Position numbers and translations under genes: made by a program. A model generated the notes under the pieces. The model ran no database searches and had not been told where the DNA came from. It saw nothing but the letters and a program-made list of their open reading frames with translations. A DNA stretch of 64,000 nucleotides from an uncultured Alphaproteobacteria bacterium (GTDB lineage: Bacteria > Pseudomonadota > Alphaproteobacteria > HIMB59 > GCA-002718135), in contig CACBLW010000007.1 of assembly GCA_902540265.1 (NCBI GenBank), forward strand, positions 1 through 64,000, written 5' to 3'. Positions 42,042 through 51,696 of this stretch are shown in pieces (positions within the stretch are counted from its first letter, which is position 1; each line of letters starts with the position of its first letter).

Positions 42042-44679
42042 TTGTAGTATCTTGCTCTTTTATCTCTATTGCTTTTTCAAGATCAACAGAAACTAATTGT
42101 GATACACCTTTCTCAGGCATGGTAACACCAAATAATCTATTTACTCTTGCCATTGTCATTCTATGATGAGTTATAACTAAGAATTTTGTTGAAGAAGTTT
42201 TAGCTATTTCCTCTACTAAGGAACAAAATCTATCAACATTAGTATCATCTAATGGAGCATCAACCTCATCGAGTACACAAATTGGAGCTGGGTTTGATAA
42301 AAATACAGCAAATAATAATGATAATGCTGTAAGAGCTTGCTCACCACCAGAAAGTAAATTTAGATTTTGTAATTTTTTTCCAGGAGGGCTAGCAAATATT
42401 TCTAAACCAGCTTGAAGAGGATCTGATTCATCTGTAAACTTCAGATAAGCCTTGCCACCACCAAACAACCTTGTAAATAATTTTTGAAAATTTTCATTCA
42501 CTATTCCATATGCAGCAAGTAAACGTTGTCTACCTTCTGTATTAAGTGAATCAATTGCTTCTCTTAGTTTTGCAATTGCACTTAAAAGGTCACTTTGATC
42601 TTTCTTTATCGTATTGACTTTTTCTTCTAAATCTTGAGATTCTTGTTCTGCAAGAAGATTAACACCACCTAAACGTTCTTGCTCAGCAATTAGTCTTTCT
42701 AATTTTTTTTCTAAATCATCAGTATCTCCTAAAACTTTATTTGGATCGATTTCTCCAATATTGTAAAGTTCTTCTAGTTCTGCACTCAATCTTTCTTTTA
42801 CTTGAGTAGCTAATAATTTAATTGCTTCATTAATTATATTAATTTGCCCTTCAGTCCTAATTCTTTCTTCCCTGAGTTCATTTAATTTAATTTCTTCCAG
42901 TTTTAATTTCTTATTAATCTCATTAGAATTTTGTTCAGTTTGACGAAGCTGCTCAGCTATTTGTTCATAAGAACTCTTATTCTCATCAATCAACTTTTGT
43001 ATTTTTAATTTTTCACTTGATACATCGTCAGGAACGGATTGGAGATTAGATAATTCATTAATTAATGTATTTTGCCTTGAATTCAGTTCTTCTATTCTTT
43101 GATTTGCTTTTGCAGAAATATCATTCCATTGTTTTTCCTCTGCACTTAATTGCTTTATTCTTCTATTTTTTAATTGCTCCAATATTGCTTTAGTTGAATT
43201 ATTTTGTTTACCTTTAGATACATACCCATCCCATCTCCAAATTTCTCCTAGTTTGCTGACTAATATCTGGCCTGGCTTTAAAGTTTTTTGAATTTCTAAA
43301 ACATTTTCTTTATTCTCAATTAATCCAACAAACTCTAATTTCTTTTTCAAGTTATCCGGTGCTTTGATCAGAGAGGAAAATTTCGTAATTTCTGAATTAA
43401 AGGAAGAATCTTCTACATCTAATTTTCTCCAAAAAACACTTTGTTCTTCATCGATAGATGCAATTAACTCATCTGAAAAAACTGCAGCAATTGCTTGCTC
43501 AAGACCATCTTCAAAGTCTAGATAATCAATAATTGGATTATTATTTTTTTTATTAGAAACATTTTTATTATTTAGATCATCATCAGTTTGAATAAAAAGA
43601 TCACCTTGCTGTTTTAAAAGTATAGATTTTTCTTCCTGCACTCTTTCAAGATTTTGTTTTGCATCTTCAAATAAAAATTTTTCTCTATCAATGTCATTTT
43701 TAATTTGTTCTATACGGATTTTTGTTTCGTCTACTGCAATATTCGCTCTTTCAATTTCTTTTTCTTGGTTTTCTAAACTAATAGAATATTTTTGCAGTTC
43801 AGCTGCAACCTTACTTTCTTGGAGTCTAAGGTTTGGAAGGCTTTCTTGAACTTTTTCAAATTCGACATTTATTTGTGCAACAACTTGTGTTTGGTCATTT
43901 ACAACATTTGTTTCAGATTGAATTTTTTCATTAGCATTTTTTAATTTATCTTTTTCATCAATCCATTTTTTATAAAATAATCTAGCTCTTGCTTTTGTAA
44001 TATCTTTTTGGATGTACTTATATCTTTCAGCTTGTTTTGATTGTTTCTTTAATATTGTTAATTGTTCATCTTGTGCTTTCAATACGTCTTTTACACGCTC
44101 TAAATTATTTTCAGTAGCATTTAATCGTAATTCAGCTTCGTGTCGTCTTGAATGTAGGCCTGTAATTCCTGCAGCTTCTTCAAGCAAAGTTCTTCTTTGC
44201 TCAGGCTTAGCGGCTATAATCGCACCAACTCTACCTTGACTAACCATCGATGTTGAACGAGCACCTGTTGCTGCATCAGCAAATAGCAATTGCACATCCT
44301 TTAATCGCACCTCCTTGCCATTAACTCTATATTCTGAGCCTTCACCTCGCCATATTCTTCTAGTGACTTCAATAGTATCATTTTCATTGAAAATACTTGG
44401 TGCTTTTCTTGCTTTATTATCTAAATCTATTGTAACCTCGGCAATATCCCATGCCGGTCTATCATCTGTTCCATTAAAGATAACATCGTCTAATTCGCTT
44501 CCTCTCATTTGTTTTGGCGAAAGCTCACCCATAACGAATCTAAAAGCTTCAACGAGATTGGATTTACCACATCCATTTGGCCCCACAATACCTGTCAAAC
44601 CATTTTCAATTAAAATTTCAGTTGGTTCAACAAAAGACTTAAAGCCTTTGACTTTAAGGGTCCTAAAATTAATCATCAA
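42031..44679 (-). CDS. smc: Chromosome segregation protein SMC (shortened)
   Basis: An 882-residue condensin ATPase. Walker A is GPNGCGKS (33-40), the C-terminal signature is LLSGGEQALTALSLL and Walker B is ICVLDEVDAPLD; the H-loop follows in VITHHR. A recognisable hinge lies about residues 380-500 between two coiled coils. Typical bacterial SMC is about 1150-1190 residues, so the coiled-coil arms are markedly shorter here; both heads and the hinge are kept, suggesting a functional short-armed protein. It follows the DsbA-like gene directly and overlaps atpI. Confidence 0.93.
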   Translation of the reverse strand: MMINFRTLKVKGFKSFVEPTEILIENGLTGIVGPNGCGKSNLVEAFRFVMGELSPKQMRGSELDDVIFNGTDDRPAWDIAEVTIDLDNKARKAPSIFNENDTIEVTRRIWRGEGSEYRVNGKEVRLKDVQLLFADAATGARSTSMVSQGRVGAIIAAKPEQRRTLLEEAAGITGLHSRRHEAELRLNATENNLERVKDVLKAQDEQLTILKKQSKQAERYKYIQKDITKARARLFYKKWIDEKDKLKNANEKIQSETNVVNDQTQVVAQINVEFEKVQESLPNLRLQESKVAAELQKYSISLENQEKEIERANIAVDETKIRIEQIKNDIDREKFLFEDAKQNLERVQEEKSILLKQQGDLFIQTDDDLNNKNVSNKKNNNPIIDYLDFEDGLEQAIAAVFSDELIASIDEEQSVFWRKLDVEDSSFNSEITKFSSLIKAPDNLKKKLEFVGLIENKENVLEIQKTLKPGQILVSKLGEIWRWDGYVSKGKQNNSTKAILEQLKNRRIKQLSAEEKQWNDISAKANQRIEELNSRQNTLINELSNLQSVPDDVSSEKLKIQKLIDENKSSYEQIAEQLRQTEQNSNEINKKLKLEEIKLNELREERIRTEGQINIINEAIKLLATQVKERLSAELEELYNIGEIDPNKVLGDTDDLEKKLERLIAEQERLGGVNLLAEQESQDLEEKVNTIKKDQSDLLSAIAKLREAIDSLNTEGRQRLLAAYGIVNENFQKLFTRLFGGGKAYLKFTDESDPLQAGLEIFASPPGKKLQNLNLLSGGEQALTALSLLFAVFLSNPAPICVLDEVDAPLDDTNVDRFCSLVEEIAKTSSTKFLVITHHRMTMARVNRLFGVTMPEKGVSQLVSVDLEKAIEIKEQDTTNEL

Positions 44680-45291
44680 CTATTGTGATAATATTTTATC
44701 GATGATTTGTCTAAACTCTTTTATGTTTTTATTCCCTGAATAAAGTACTCCATTAATAATAAATGAAGGGGTGGAACCTATTTTATATTCTCTCTGAGCT
44801 TCCATTACACCCTCAAGTAATTGATTCTCTAATTCAACATTACTTAAACATGCATCAAAGTCCTCTTGCTGCATACCGCCACTTTGCATTATTTTGTATA
44901 ACTCAGATTTTGTTTTAGAATGATCTCTATTAACCCAATTATTTTGAAGTTTATAAAGCCCATTCATATAATCGTATCTTACATCTTCTGGGACGCATCT
45001 TAAAATCATACTTCCAGCAAGAGCTGGATAATTAAATGGGAAATCCCGAAAAATAAACTTTACTGTACCAGTATCAATAAACTCTTTTTTTAAATCTTCT
45101 AGGGTATCATTATGAAAATCTGCACAGTGACTACAAGACATTGAAGCATATTCTATAATTGTGATTGGGGCATTGTCTTCCCCAATATAAAAATCATTAT
45201 CTTTAACCTCTAGTATTGAGTTTTCAGCTGCTTTGGAATTAACAAAAAGTAGTGATAATATAATAGAAATAAATAAAATTTTAATTTTCAT
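44680..45291 (-). CDS. DsbA-family periplasmic thiol-disulphide protein
   Basis: A 203-residue secreted thioredoxin-fold protein (Thioredoxin_4/DsbA group). A signal peptide (MKIKILFISIILSLLFVNSKA) leads to active site C53-S-H-C56 and a cis-proline loop in GSTPSFIING. It probably introduces or isomerises disulphides in periplasmic proteins. It sits in the alphaproteobacterial order mutY / dciA-dsbA-smc; its start shares one base with the dciA stop (TAATG). Confidence 0.9.
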   Translation of the reverse strand: MKIKILFISIILSLLFVNSKAAENSILEVKDNDFYIGEDNAPITIIEYASMSCSHCADFHNDTLEDLKKEFIDTGTVKFIFRDFPFNYPALAGSMILRCVPEDVRYDYMNGLYKLQNNWVNRDHSKTKSELYKIMQSGGMQQEDFDACLSNVELENQLLEGVMEAQREYKIGSTPSFIINGVLYSGNKNIKEFRQIIDKILSQ

Positions 45292-45806
45292 TATTTGTCC
45301 TCAGTTGTAATTTTATTACCTAAATTTAATAGTGATTTTTTTAAATCGGAATTTTGAAATTCTTTAACGTTTTGCTTAACAAATTCTATGTCATCTTTAT
45401 CTATTTGTTTTTTCTTAGTTTGTTTCATATGAGTATACTTAGGTATGTAATTTTGATGAATTCTCAAGTCTATTATAGCTTTATAACCAAAATAAGTATT
45501 AATTTTTTCAATTATAGTATCCTTAAAGTGTTGAAATTCAATTGCTGCGGCTGGGGCAACACTCACATTTAGATAATTTTTATATACTGTTTCACCTACA
45601 TCGTTTTCAAAATCACGTACCCTTGAAACATTTAAAGGCTCTGAATATTCTTTAAAATAACTACCAGCAATTTCAGGCCATTTGGAGTTAATTATAAATT
45701 CTGTTCGATTATATTTAGAGGAAAATTTTCTATTAACCTTCCTAAGAGTATCGCCAATAGATTGTGGAACAAATGTTCTTTTTTGCTTTATATTTTTTTT
45801 GTCCAT
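45291..45806 (-). CDS. dciA: DciA-like (DUF721) DNA-replication helicase-loader protein
   Basis: A 171-residue DUF721 protein; the family includes DciA, which helps load the replicative helicase in bacteria without DnaC. An N-terminal basic stretch (KKNIKQKRTFVPQ) is followed by the KH-like core with KWPEIAG and the LNVSV strand. I start at the ATG at 45806 because longer forms up to 45887 would overlap the divergent mutY coding sequence. Only 39 bases separate the two start codons. Confidence 0.78.
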   Translation of the reverse strand: MDKKNIKQKRTFVPQSIGDTLRKVNRKFSSKYNRTEFIINSKWPEIAGSYFKEYSEPLNVSRVRDFENDVGETVYKNYLNVSVAPAAAIEFQHFKDTIIEKINTYFGYKAIIDLRIHQNYIPKYTHMKQTKKKQIDKDDIEFVKQNVKEFQNSDLKKSLLNLGNKITTEDK

Positions 45807-45845
45807 ATGCATAAATAATTTATAGTACCTAAATATGAAAGCAAT

Positions 45846-46895
45846 ATGTTTAAACACGAAACACAAGTAATAAAGTTTTTGCTTCAATGGTATTCAGTGA
45901 ATGCCAGAAATTTACCATGGCGAAAGAAAAATACTCTCAATTTACCTGATCCATACTTTGTATTTGTAAGTGAGTATATGCTCCAACAAACAACAGTAAA
46001 TACCGTAAAAAATAAATTTAATGATTTTATTTTAAAATGGCCTTCACTAAATAAATTAGCGCAAACTTCAGAACCAAATATTTTAAAGTTCTGGTCAGGC
46101 CTTGGTTATTATTCAAGAGCAAGAAATTTATTAAGGTCTGCAAAAATAATTAATAAAAATTTTAAAAATAATATACCCAAAACTTACGACGAACTCATCC
46201 AACTTCCTGGTATTGGAGATTACACAGCAAAAGCAATTCTTGGAATAGGATATAATCAATCAGTTATGCCACTTGATGCTAATATTGAGAGAATTTTGGT
46301 TAGGTTATATGCTATCGATAAACCAATTAATAAAGTCAAAAATAAACTTAAAGATTTAGGAAAAAAATTCATCTCAGATAAATATTCTTCAAATTTAATT
46401 CAGTCTTTTATGGATTACGGATCAGAGATCTGTCTTCCAAGAAACCCCAAATGTAATATTTGTGGAATTAATAAATTTTGCCAATCATATAAAAAAAATC
46501 TACAGCAAAAAATTCCTTTAAAACTAAAAAAGAAAACTACTAAGCCTATAAAGTATACAAGAGCTTATGTAATTGTGAATGAAAAGAATGAAATCCTTGT
46601 GCGAAGTAGACCAAATAAAGGAATGTTGGCTTCCATGCTTGAAGTACCAAATGATGTCTGGGTTAAAAATAAGAAATTATTAACCACTGATCAAGATATA
46701 AAAAAAATAAAAACAAAATTACAATCTAAAGGCTCATTTGAATATTCATTTAGTCATTTTGATTTAGAGACAGAAATTTTTTATGGCAATGTTAAAAAAG
46801 CAAAATTATCAAAAAGTAATTGGATAAAGAAATCTTCTTATTCTAGCTCTAGAATGCCAACCGTGATGAAAAAAATAGTAGATATAGCCGTATAA
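45846..46895 (+). CDS. mutY: A/G-specific adenine DNA glycosylase
   Basis: A 349-residue base-excision repair enzyme removing adenine opposite 8-oxoguanine. Catalytic E43 lies in SEYMLQQTT and D144 in MPLDANIERI, with the helix-hairpin-helix LPGIGDYTAKAI between. The iron-sulphur cluster cysteines C196, C203, C206 and C212 keep the C-x6-C-x2-C-x5-C spacing. A NUDIX-like C-terminal domain recognises 8-oxoG. It converges on purQ with a one-base gap. Confidence 0.95.
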   Translation: MFKHETQVIKFLLQWYSVNARNLPWRKKNTLNLPDPYFVFVSEYMLQQTTVNTVKNKFNDFILKWPSLNKLAQTSEPNILKFWSGLGYYSRARNLLRSAKIINKNFKNNIPKTYDELIQLPGIGDYTAKAILGIGYNQSVMPLDANIERILVRLYAIDKPINKVKNKLKDLGKKFISDKYSSNLIQSFMDYGSEICLPRNPKCNICGINKFCQSYKKNLQQKIPLKLKKKTTKPIKYTRAYVIVNEKNEILVRSRPNKGMLASMLEVPNDVWVKNKKLLTTDQDIKKIKTKLQSKGSFEYSFSHFDLETEIFYGNVKKAKLSKSNWIKKSSYSSSRMPTVMKKIVDIAV

Positions 46896-46896
46896 T

Positions 46897-47661
46897 TTAT
46901 GCAAAGAATTTTTTTGCGTTCATAAAAATTTTATATCCATCCCCAAATTTTTTTATGGTTTTACTTTGCCAATTGGGAATATGATAATTATAAAATGCTC
47001 TTTCAGGATGAGGCATCATTGCAAGAACATTCCCATTTTGATTTGTTAGCGCAGCGATATCATCTTTAGATCCATTCGGATTAAAAGGAAATTGACCTTT
47101 TGCTAATTTTTTACGATGATTAATGTATTGCAAACCAATAAGGTCATTAGCTTTGATACTTTTTAGTACATTAATAGGTATCATAAATTGCCCTTCTTGA
47201 TGTGCAACAGGCAAGTTCAGCGTACTAATATTTTTTAGCCATGGTGATTTATTATTACTTACTTTTACATCAACCCATCGACACTCATAGCTACCAGATT
47301 TATTTTCAATCAATGCTACTTCTGGATCTTTTTTATTTAGGCTTGGAACTAATCCAAGATTAATTAATATTTGGCATCCATTACAAATACCTATGATTAA
47401 TTTATCTTTTAATGAAAAATCTGTTAGTTGATCATACAAATTGGTCATAATTTTTTTCGCCATTGCATTTCCTGAACCTGTATCATCGCCATAAGAAAAA
47501 CCACCAGGTATAGCGAATACTTGATAGTTATTAAGTTGTTTAGGATTTTGAATCAGATCATTAATATGAATAATTTTTCCTTTAAATCCTACTACTTCAA
47601 AAGCATGTAGTGTTTCATTTTCACAATTAATACCATAACCTGATAAGACTAATACGTTCAT
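46897..47661 (-). CDS. purQ: Phosphoribosylformylglycinamidine synthase, glutaminase subunit
   Basis: A 254-residue class I glutamine amidotransferase supplying ammonia for the fourth step of purine synthesis. The nucleophile is C93 in GICNGCQ and the catalytic histidine is in MMPHPERAF. It overlaps purL by 4 bases. It is slightly longer than typical PurQ (about 225 residues), matching the type that works with PurS-PurL fusion proteins. Confidence 0.93.
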   Translation of the reverse strand: MNVLVLSGYGINCENETLHAFEVVGFKGKIIHINDLIQNPKQLNNYQVFAIPGGFSYGDDTGSGNAMAKKIMTNLYDQLTDFSLKDKLIIGICNGCQILINLGLVPSLNKKDPEVALIENKSGSYECRWVDVKVSNNKSPWLKNISTLNLPVAHQEGQFMIPINVLKSIKANDLIGLQYINHRKKLAKGQFPFNPNGSKDDIAALTNQNGNVLAMMPHPERAFYNYHIPNWQSKTIKKFGDGYKIFMNAKKFFA

Positions 47662-50588
47662 AACCCTTTAATATTTTGTTTGTATGACTTAGCAAAATCT
47701 GAAATTTTACCTCTCATAATTTTTTTGTTTTCTTTAAACTCAATTACATCTGAGCCCGTACATTTACCAATAATTGTATAATCAGAAGCTTTAAATATTT
47801 TTTTAAAATTGGCTAACTTATTTTTTTTCATGGAAACAAGAATTCTGCTTTGTGTTTCAGAAAATAAAAATTGGTCGACTGAGAATTTATTTTTAAGTTT
47901 TAAATCAATGGCTAAACCTTTCTTTGAAGCAATTGCCATCTTTGTAACCGCAATTCCAAGTCCACCCAAATCTATTCCAATTGCAGAATTTATAATTCCA
48001 AGTTTATTCGCTTTTTCAAAATTTCTATATGTGCGAAGTGCATCCTTGCTATTTACAACTGGATTTTTTGATTTTTCATAACCTATAATTTTGGAATAAA
48101 CACTATCCTGTAATTCATTACGCGTAACTCCTAAAACTAAAAGTATATCACCATCATCTGGTGTTATTTTTGTTAAGTGTGAAATTTTATCTACCAATCC
48201 AATAGAAGAAATAAGCAATGTTGGAGGTATTGAAATTTTTATTGATTTTCCAGTTTTATCAAAACCTTTAAAATCATTAAACATACTATCTTTTCCTGAA
48301 ATAAATGGTGTTTGGTACGCAACTGCATAATCATAACAAGCTTTTGCCGCTTCTTTCAATTGATATAAGCGATCAGGTTCATCGGAGCTACACCAACAAA
48401 AGTTATCAAGAATTGCAATTTTTTTTGAGTTGGCACCACTTACAATTAAATTTTTATATGCTGTATCAATAGAGCACCCAGCCATATCATAAGGATTTGT
48501 TTCGGCATACTGAGGATATGCAGCTTGAGAAAGAGCTATTGATTTTTCATCACTAAATAGAGGTTTAATAGCAGTAGCATTTCCAAAAACTCTGCCTTCG
48601 CCTTGTAATGGTTTTATAATAGAGGTTGCTTGTACTTCGTGATCATATTGCGTGGCTATAAATTCTTTTGATACAATATTTGGACTAGAGAGAAGTTTAT
48701 GTAATTTATCTATTAAGGAACTTTTTTTAATTATTTTTTTCTTTTCTTTTTTAATTTTTGGAAAAGATGTTTTTAAATTTAATTTAGGATAACCCTCATG
48801 AAGAAATTCCATATCTAAATTGAGAATTTCAGTTTTATTGTATTTTACTATGGCTTTTTCTTTTTTAATGAACTTACCAATTATTGTTGCTTCCACACCT
48901 CTTGCATTAAATCTCTTAATAACTTTTTTTACATTAGCCGGAGGTACTGCTAGTGTCATTCTTTCTTGTGATTCAGAAACCCAAATCTCCCAAGGATATA
49001 AACCATTATATTTGAGGGGAATCTTTTCAAGATTAACTATAAAACCACCGCTCTCTTTTGCCATTTCTCCTATTGATGATGATAATCCTCCCGCTCCATT
49101 ATCTGTTATGCTTGAGTAAAGATTTTCATCACGCAATTCTCTAATGATGACATCAGACATTTTCTTTTGAGTTATTGGATCACCAATTTGTACGGCAGAA
49201 ACTGGACTATTAGGATCTAACTCTTCCGATGAAAATGTTGCACCATGAATACCATCTTTTCCCACTCTACCTCCAGCCATTAGTATAATATCTCCTGGAT
49301 TAGCTTTCTTCTTATGTGATAATTTTCCTTTTATTTTTTTTGGAATGATCCCAACTGTTCCACAAAACACAAGAGGCTTTCCCGCAAACCGATCATCAAA
49401 ATACACATTACCTTGAGGGGTAGGGATACCTGAACAATTTCCTCCAACTCTAACACCACTGATAATACCCTTCGCAATAAAATTTGCTGGAAGCATTGGA
49501 TCCTTATTATTTTTTTGACGATACAATTGATAATTTTTATTTGGGTCTGCTAGATAATATGCATACGTATTCGCTATAGGTTTTGCTCCCTTTCCAAATC
49601 CAAGACAATCCCTATTAACACCAACAATTCCTGTGATTGCACCGCCAAATGGATCTAAGGCTGAAGGTGTATTATGTGTTTCAACTTTATGACAAATAAT
49701 CCAATCTTTATTAAATTCTATTCCGCCGGCATTATCCGTAAAAAGAGAAACACAAAAATTATCTTTTCTTAATTGAATAATTTTTTCAGTTGCGCCTTTA
49801 ATGTATTTTTTAAATATACCTTCGTGAATATCATCAATCTTAGCTGAAAATATTTTGTGTTTACAGTGCTCGGACCACGTCTGTGCTAATGTTTCAATTT
49901 CTACATCTGTTGGTTTACGTTTTATAGTGGAAAAATAATTTCTTATGGCTTTTAAAGATTCTAGATCTAAGCCAAGTGTTCCCCTTCTTGATTTATCATT
50001 TTCTTCAATACCAAGTTTACCAATAAGACTGAGATGATAATCAGAAATATCTAAATTAATTTCTTTTTTACTATATTTTTTTTTCGGTAATTTTACCTTT
50101 TCTATTTTAAATTGATTTTTTTTAAAATTATTTAAATATTTTTTAAATGGATAAATCTTAATTGTTTGAATTAAGGGATTTGCTTCATTTTTAGATATTT
50201 TGGTAATATCTTTTTTTCTTCCTTTTATTAAAATAATTTTTGTTGAACCAAGTTCAAAGCTTTTAAAACTACTTTTAAGATTATCTTTGATTATTTCTTT
50301 TACAGTTGTAGCAACATTATCAGTTACACCTGGTAAAAATTTTATTTCTACAACCCAATTAAAATTACTATAACTAGATAAAACCTTATTTACATTTTTT
50401 TTTGTTAATATTGTTTGAGAAATGTCATTAGAAATAAGTTTACTTATTTTAGTAAACTTTTGATCATCAAGATTTCTCGAAAAAAAATATCCATCTATAA
50501 TTTTGATGGATTTATTATTGTGTTCTTTTTGTAGTGAACTTTCTTTCCCTGTCTTCTCAATGGAGAGAATTTGAATTGTATTTGTCAT
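47658..50588 (-). CDS. purL: Phosphoribosylformylglycinamidine synthase, PurS-PurL fusion type
   Basis: A 976-residue synthetase subunit making FGAM. The first 170 or so residues include a PurS-like segment (VVEIKFLPGVTDN about 79-91, then ELGSTKIILIKG), and the rest is the two-repeat PurL core, with TWSEHCKHK, KVETHNTPSA, GVGGNCSGIP-like loops and SGKDSMFNDF. Ordinary alphaproteobacterial PurL is about 740 residues with PurS as a separate protein; no separate purS is seen here. purQ is the partner, downstream and overlapping. It is divergent from purM. Confidence 0.92.
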   Translation of the reverse strand: MTNTIQILSIEKTGKESSLQKEHNNKSIKIIDGYFFSRNLDDQKFTKISKLISNDISQTILTKKNVNKVLSSYSNFNWVVEIKFLPGVTDNVATTVKEIIKDNLKSSFKSFELGSTKIILIKGRKKDITKISKNEANPLIQTIKIYPFKKYLNNFKKNQFKIEKVKLPKKKYSKKEINLDISDYHLSLIGKLGIEENDKSRRGTLGLDLESLKAIRNYFSTIKRKPTDVEIETLAQTWSEHCKHKIFSAKIDDIHEGIFKKYIKGATEKIIQLRKDNFCVSLFTDNAGGIEFNKDWIICHKVETHNTPSALDPFGGAITGIVGVNRDCLGFGKGAKPIANTYAYYLADPNKNYQLYRQKNNKDPMLPANFIAKGIISGVRVGGNCSGIPTPQGNVYFDDRFAGKPLVFCGTVGIIPKKIKGKLSHKKKANPGDIILMAGGRVGKDGIHGATFSSEELDPNSPVSAVQIGDPITQKKMSDVIIRELRDENLYSSITDNGAGGLSSSIGEMAKESGGFIVNLEKIPLKYNGLYPWEIWVSESQERMTLAVPPANVKKVIKRFNARGVEATIIGKFIKKEKAIVKYNKTEILNLDMEFLHEGYPKLNLKTSFPKIKKEKKKIIKKSSLIDKLHKLLSSPNIVSKEFIATQYDHEVQATSIIKPLQGEGRVFGNATAIKPLFSDEKSIALSQAAYPQYAETNPYDMAGCSIDTAYKNLIVSGANSKKIAILDNFCWCSSDEPDRLYQLKEAAKACYDYAVAYQTPFISGKDSMFNDFKGFDKTGKSIKISIPPTLLISSIGLVDKISHLTKITPDDGDILLVLGVTRNELQDSVYSKIIGYEKSKNPVVNSKDALRTYRNFEKANKLGIINSAIGIDLGGLGIAVTKMAIASKKGLAIDLKLKNKFSVDQFLFSETQSRILVSMKKNKLANFKKIFKASDYTIIGKCTGSDVIEFKENKKIMRGKISDFAKSYKQNIKGL

Positions 50589-50661
50589 TATGAGTACGAA
50601 TCAACTTAATTTACTATATTAATAGTTTACTCGTTAACGATTCGTTTAAAACTAATTAAAT

Positions 50662-51696
50662 ATGACAACATATAAAGAATCAGGTGTTGATATAGAAAAT
50701 ACAGATGCCCTCGTTGAAGATATTTCTGAGCTAAGCAAATCAACAAACAGAAACGGAAATTTTGATAAAATTGGGGGATTTGGCGGTATTTTTGATCTTA
50801 AAAATTGCGGATATGAAGATCCTTTATTGGTCTCTGGTACAGATGGCATAGGGACAAAAATATTACTAGGGATTGAAACTGACATTTTAGATGGTTTGGG
50901 TCATGATCTTGTTGGTATGTGTCTAAATGATATTCTTTGCCACGGCGCAGAGCCATTATTTTTTTTAGATTATTATGCTTCTTCGAAGATTGATAAAAAT
51001 TCTTTTTTAAAAATTATGAAAAGTATCACTGAAGCTTGCAAGATAAATAATTGCTCTCTTATTGGTGGTGAAACAGCAGAGATGCCTGGGCTTTATAAAA
51101 AAGATGATTTCGATTTTGCTGGATTTTGTGTTGGTGCAGTAGAGAGAAAAAAAATTCTACCTAAAAGAGATGTTATGAAGGAAGATGATCTTCTATATGG
51201 GATTAGATCTTCGGGCTTTCATTCAAATGGATATTCTCTCATTCGAAAAGTTTTAAAAGATAAAAATATAGATCTACATAAAGAAACAGAATTTAAATCA
51301 TCTTATGAAACAAATGCAGCAGCCTTAATGGCTCCAACAAAATTATATTTTCCTTTTTTAAAAAAAATTTTAACAACAAATCTTATCAATGGTATTTCGC
51401 ATATAACAGGCGGAGGCATTATTGGTAATGCGCCAAGAATGCTCTCTGAAAATTTATCAGCAAGGATTGATAAAAAATTTATTTGTGATGAAGAAATTTT
51501 CCAATGGTTTCAGAGTTTAGCTAACATTTCAGATGAAGAAATGTTGAAGACCTTTAATTGTGGATTAGGTTTGATAATGACTATTTCAAAAAATAATTAC
51601 AAAGAATTTGAGCAATTAATAAAAGATGAAAATTTAGATATTTTTGAAATTGGGAAAATAGAAGTTAACAAATCATCAAGGTGCAGAATTAGTTGA
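50662..51696 (+). CDS. purM: Phosphoribosylformylglycinamidine cyclo-ligase (AIR synthase)
   Basis: A 344-residue enzyme closing the imidazole ring in purine synthesis. Family motifs include SGTDGIGTK, DLVGMCLNDILCHGAEPLFF, GGETAEMPG and HITGGGIIGNAPRM. It heads the plus-strand purM-purN-purF-purD-purC operon and overlaps purN by 4 bases. The 73-base region to purL contains a weak inverted repeat (50596-50602 with 50639-50645). Confidence 0.95.
   Translation: MTTYKESGVDIENTDALVEDISELSKSTNRNGNFDKIGGFGGIFDLKNCGYEDPLLVSGTDGIGTKILLGIETDILDGLGHDLVGMCLNDILCHGAEPLFFLDYYASSKIDKNSFLKIMKSITEACKINNCSLIGGETAEMPGLYKKDDFDFAGFCVGAVERKKILPKRDVMKEDDLLYGIRSSGFHSNGYSLIRKVLKDKNIDLHKETEFKSSYETNAAALMAPTKLYFPFLKKILTTNLINGISHITGGGIIGNAPRMLSENLSARIDKKFICDEEIFQWFQSLANISDEEMLKTFNCGLGLIMTISKNNYKEFEQLIKDENLDIFEIGKIEVNKSSRCRIS

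Noticed and set aside
47809-49119. Plus-strand open frames within purL
   Set aside because: Antisense shadows of a strongly conserved coding sequence, with low-complexity hydrophobic translations.
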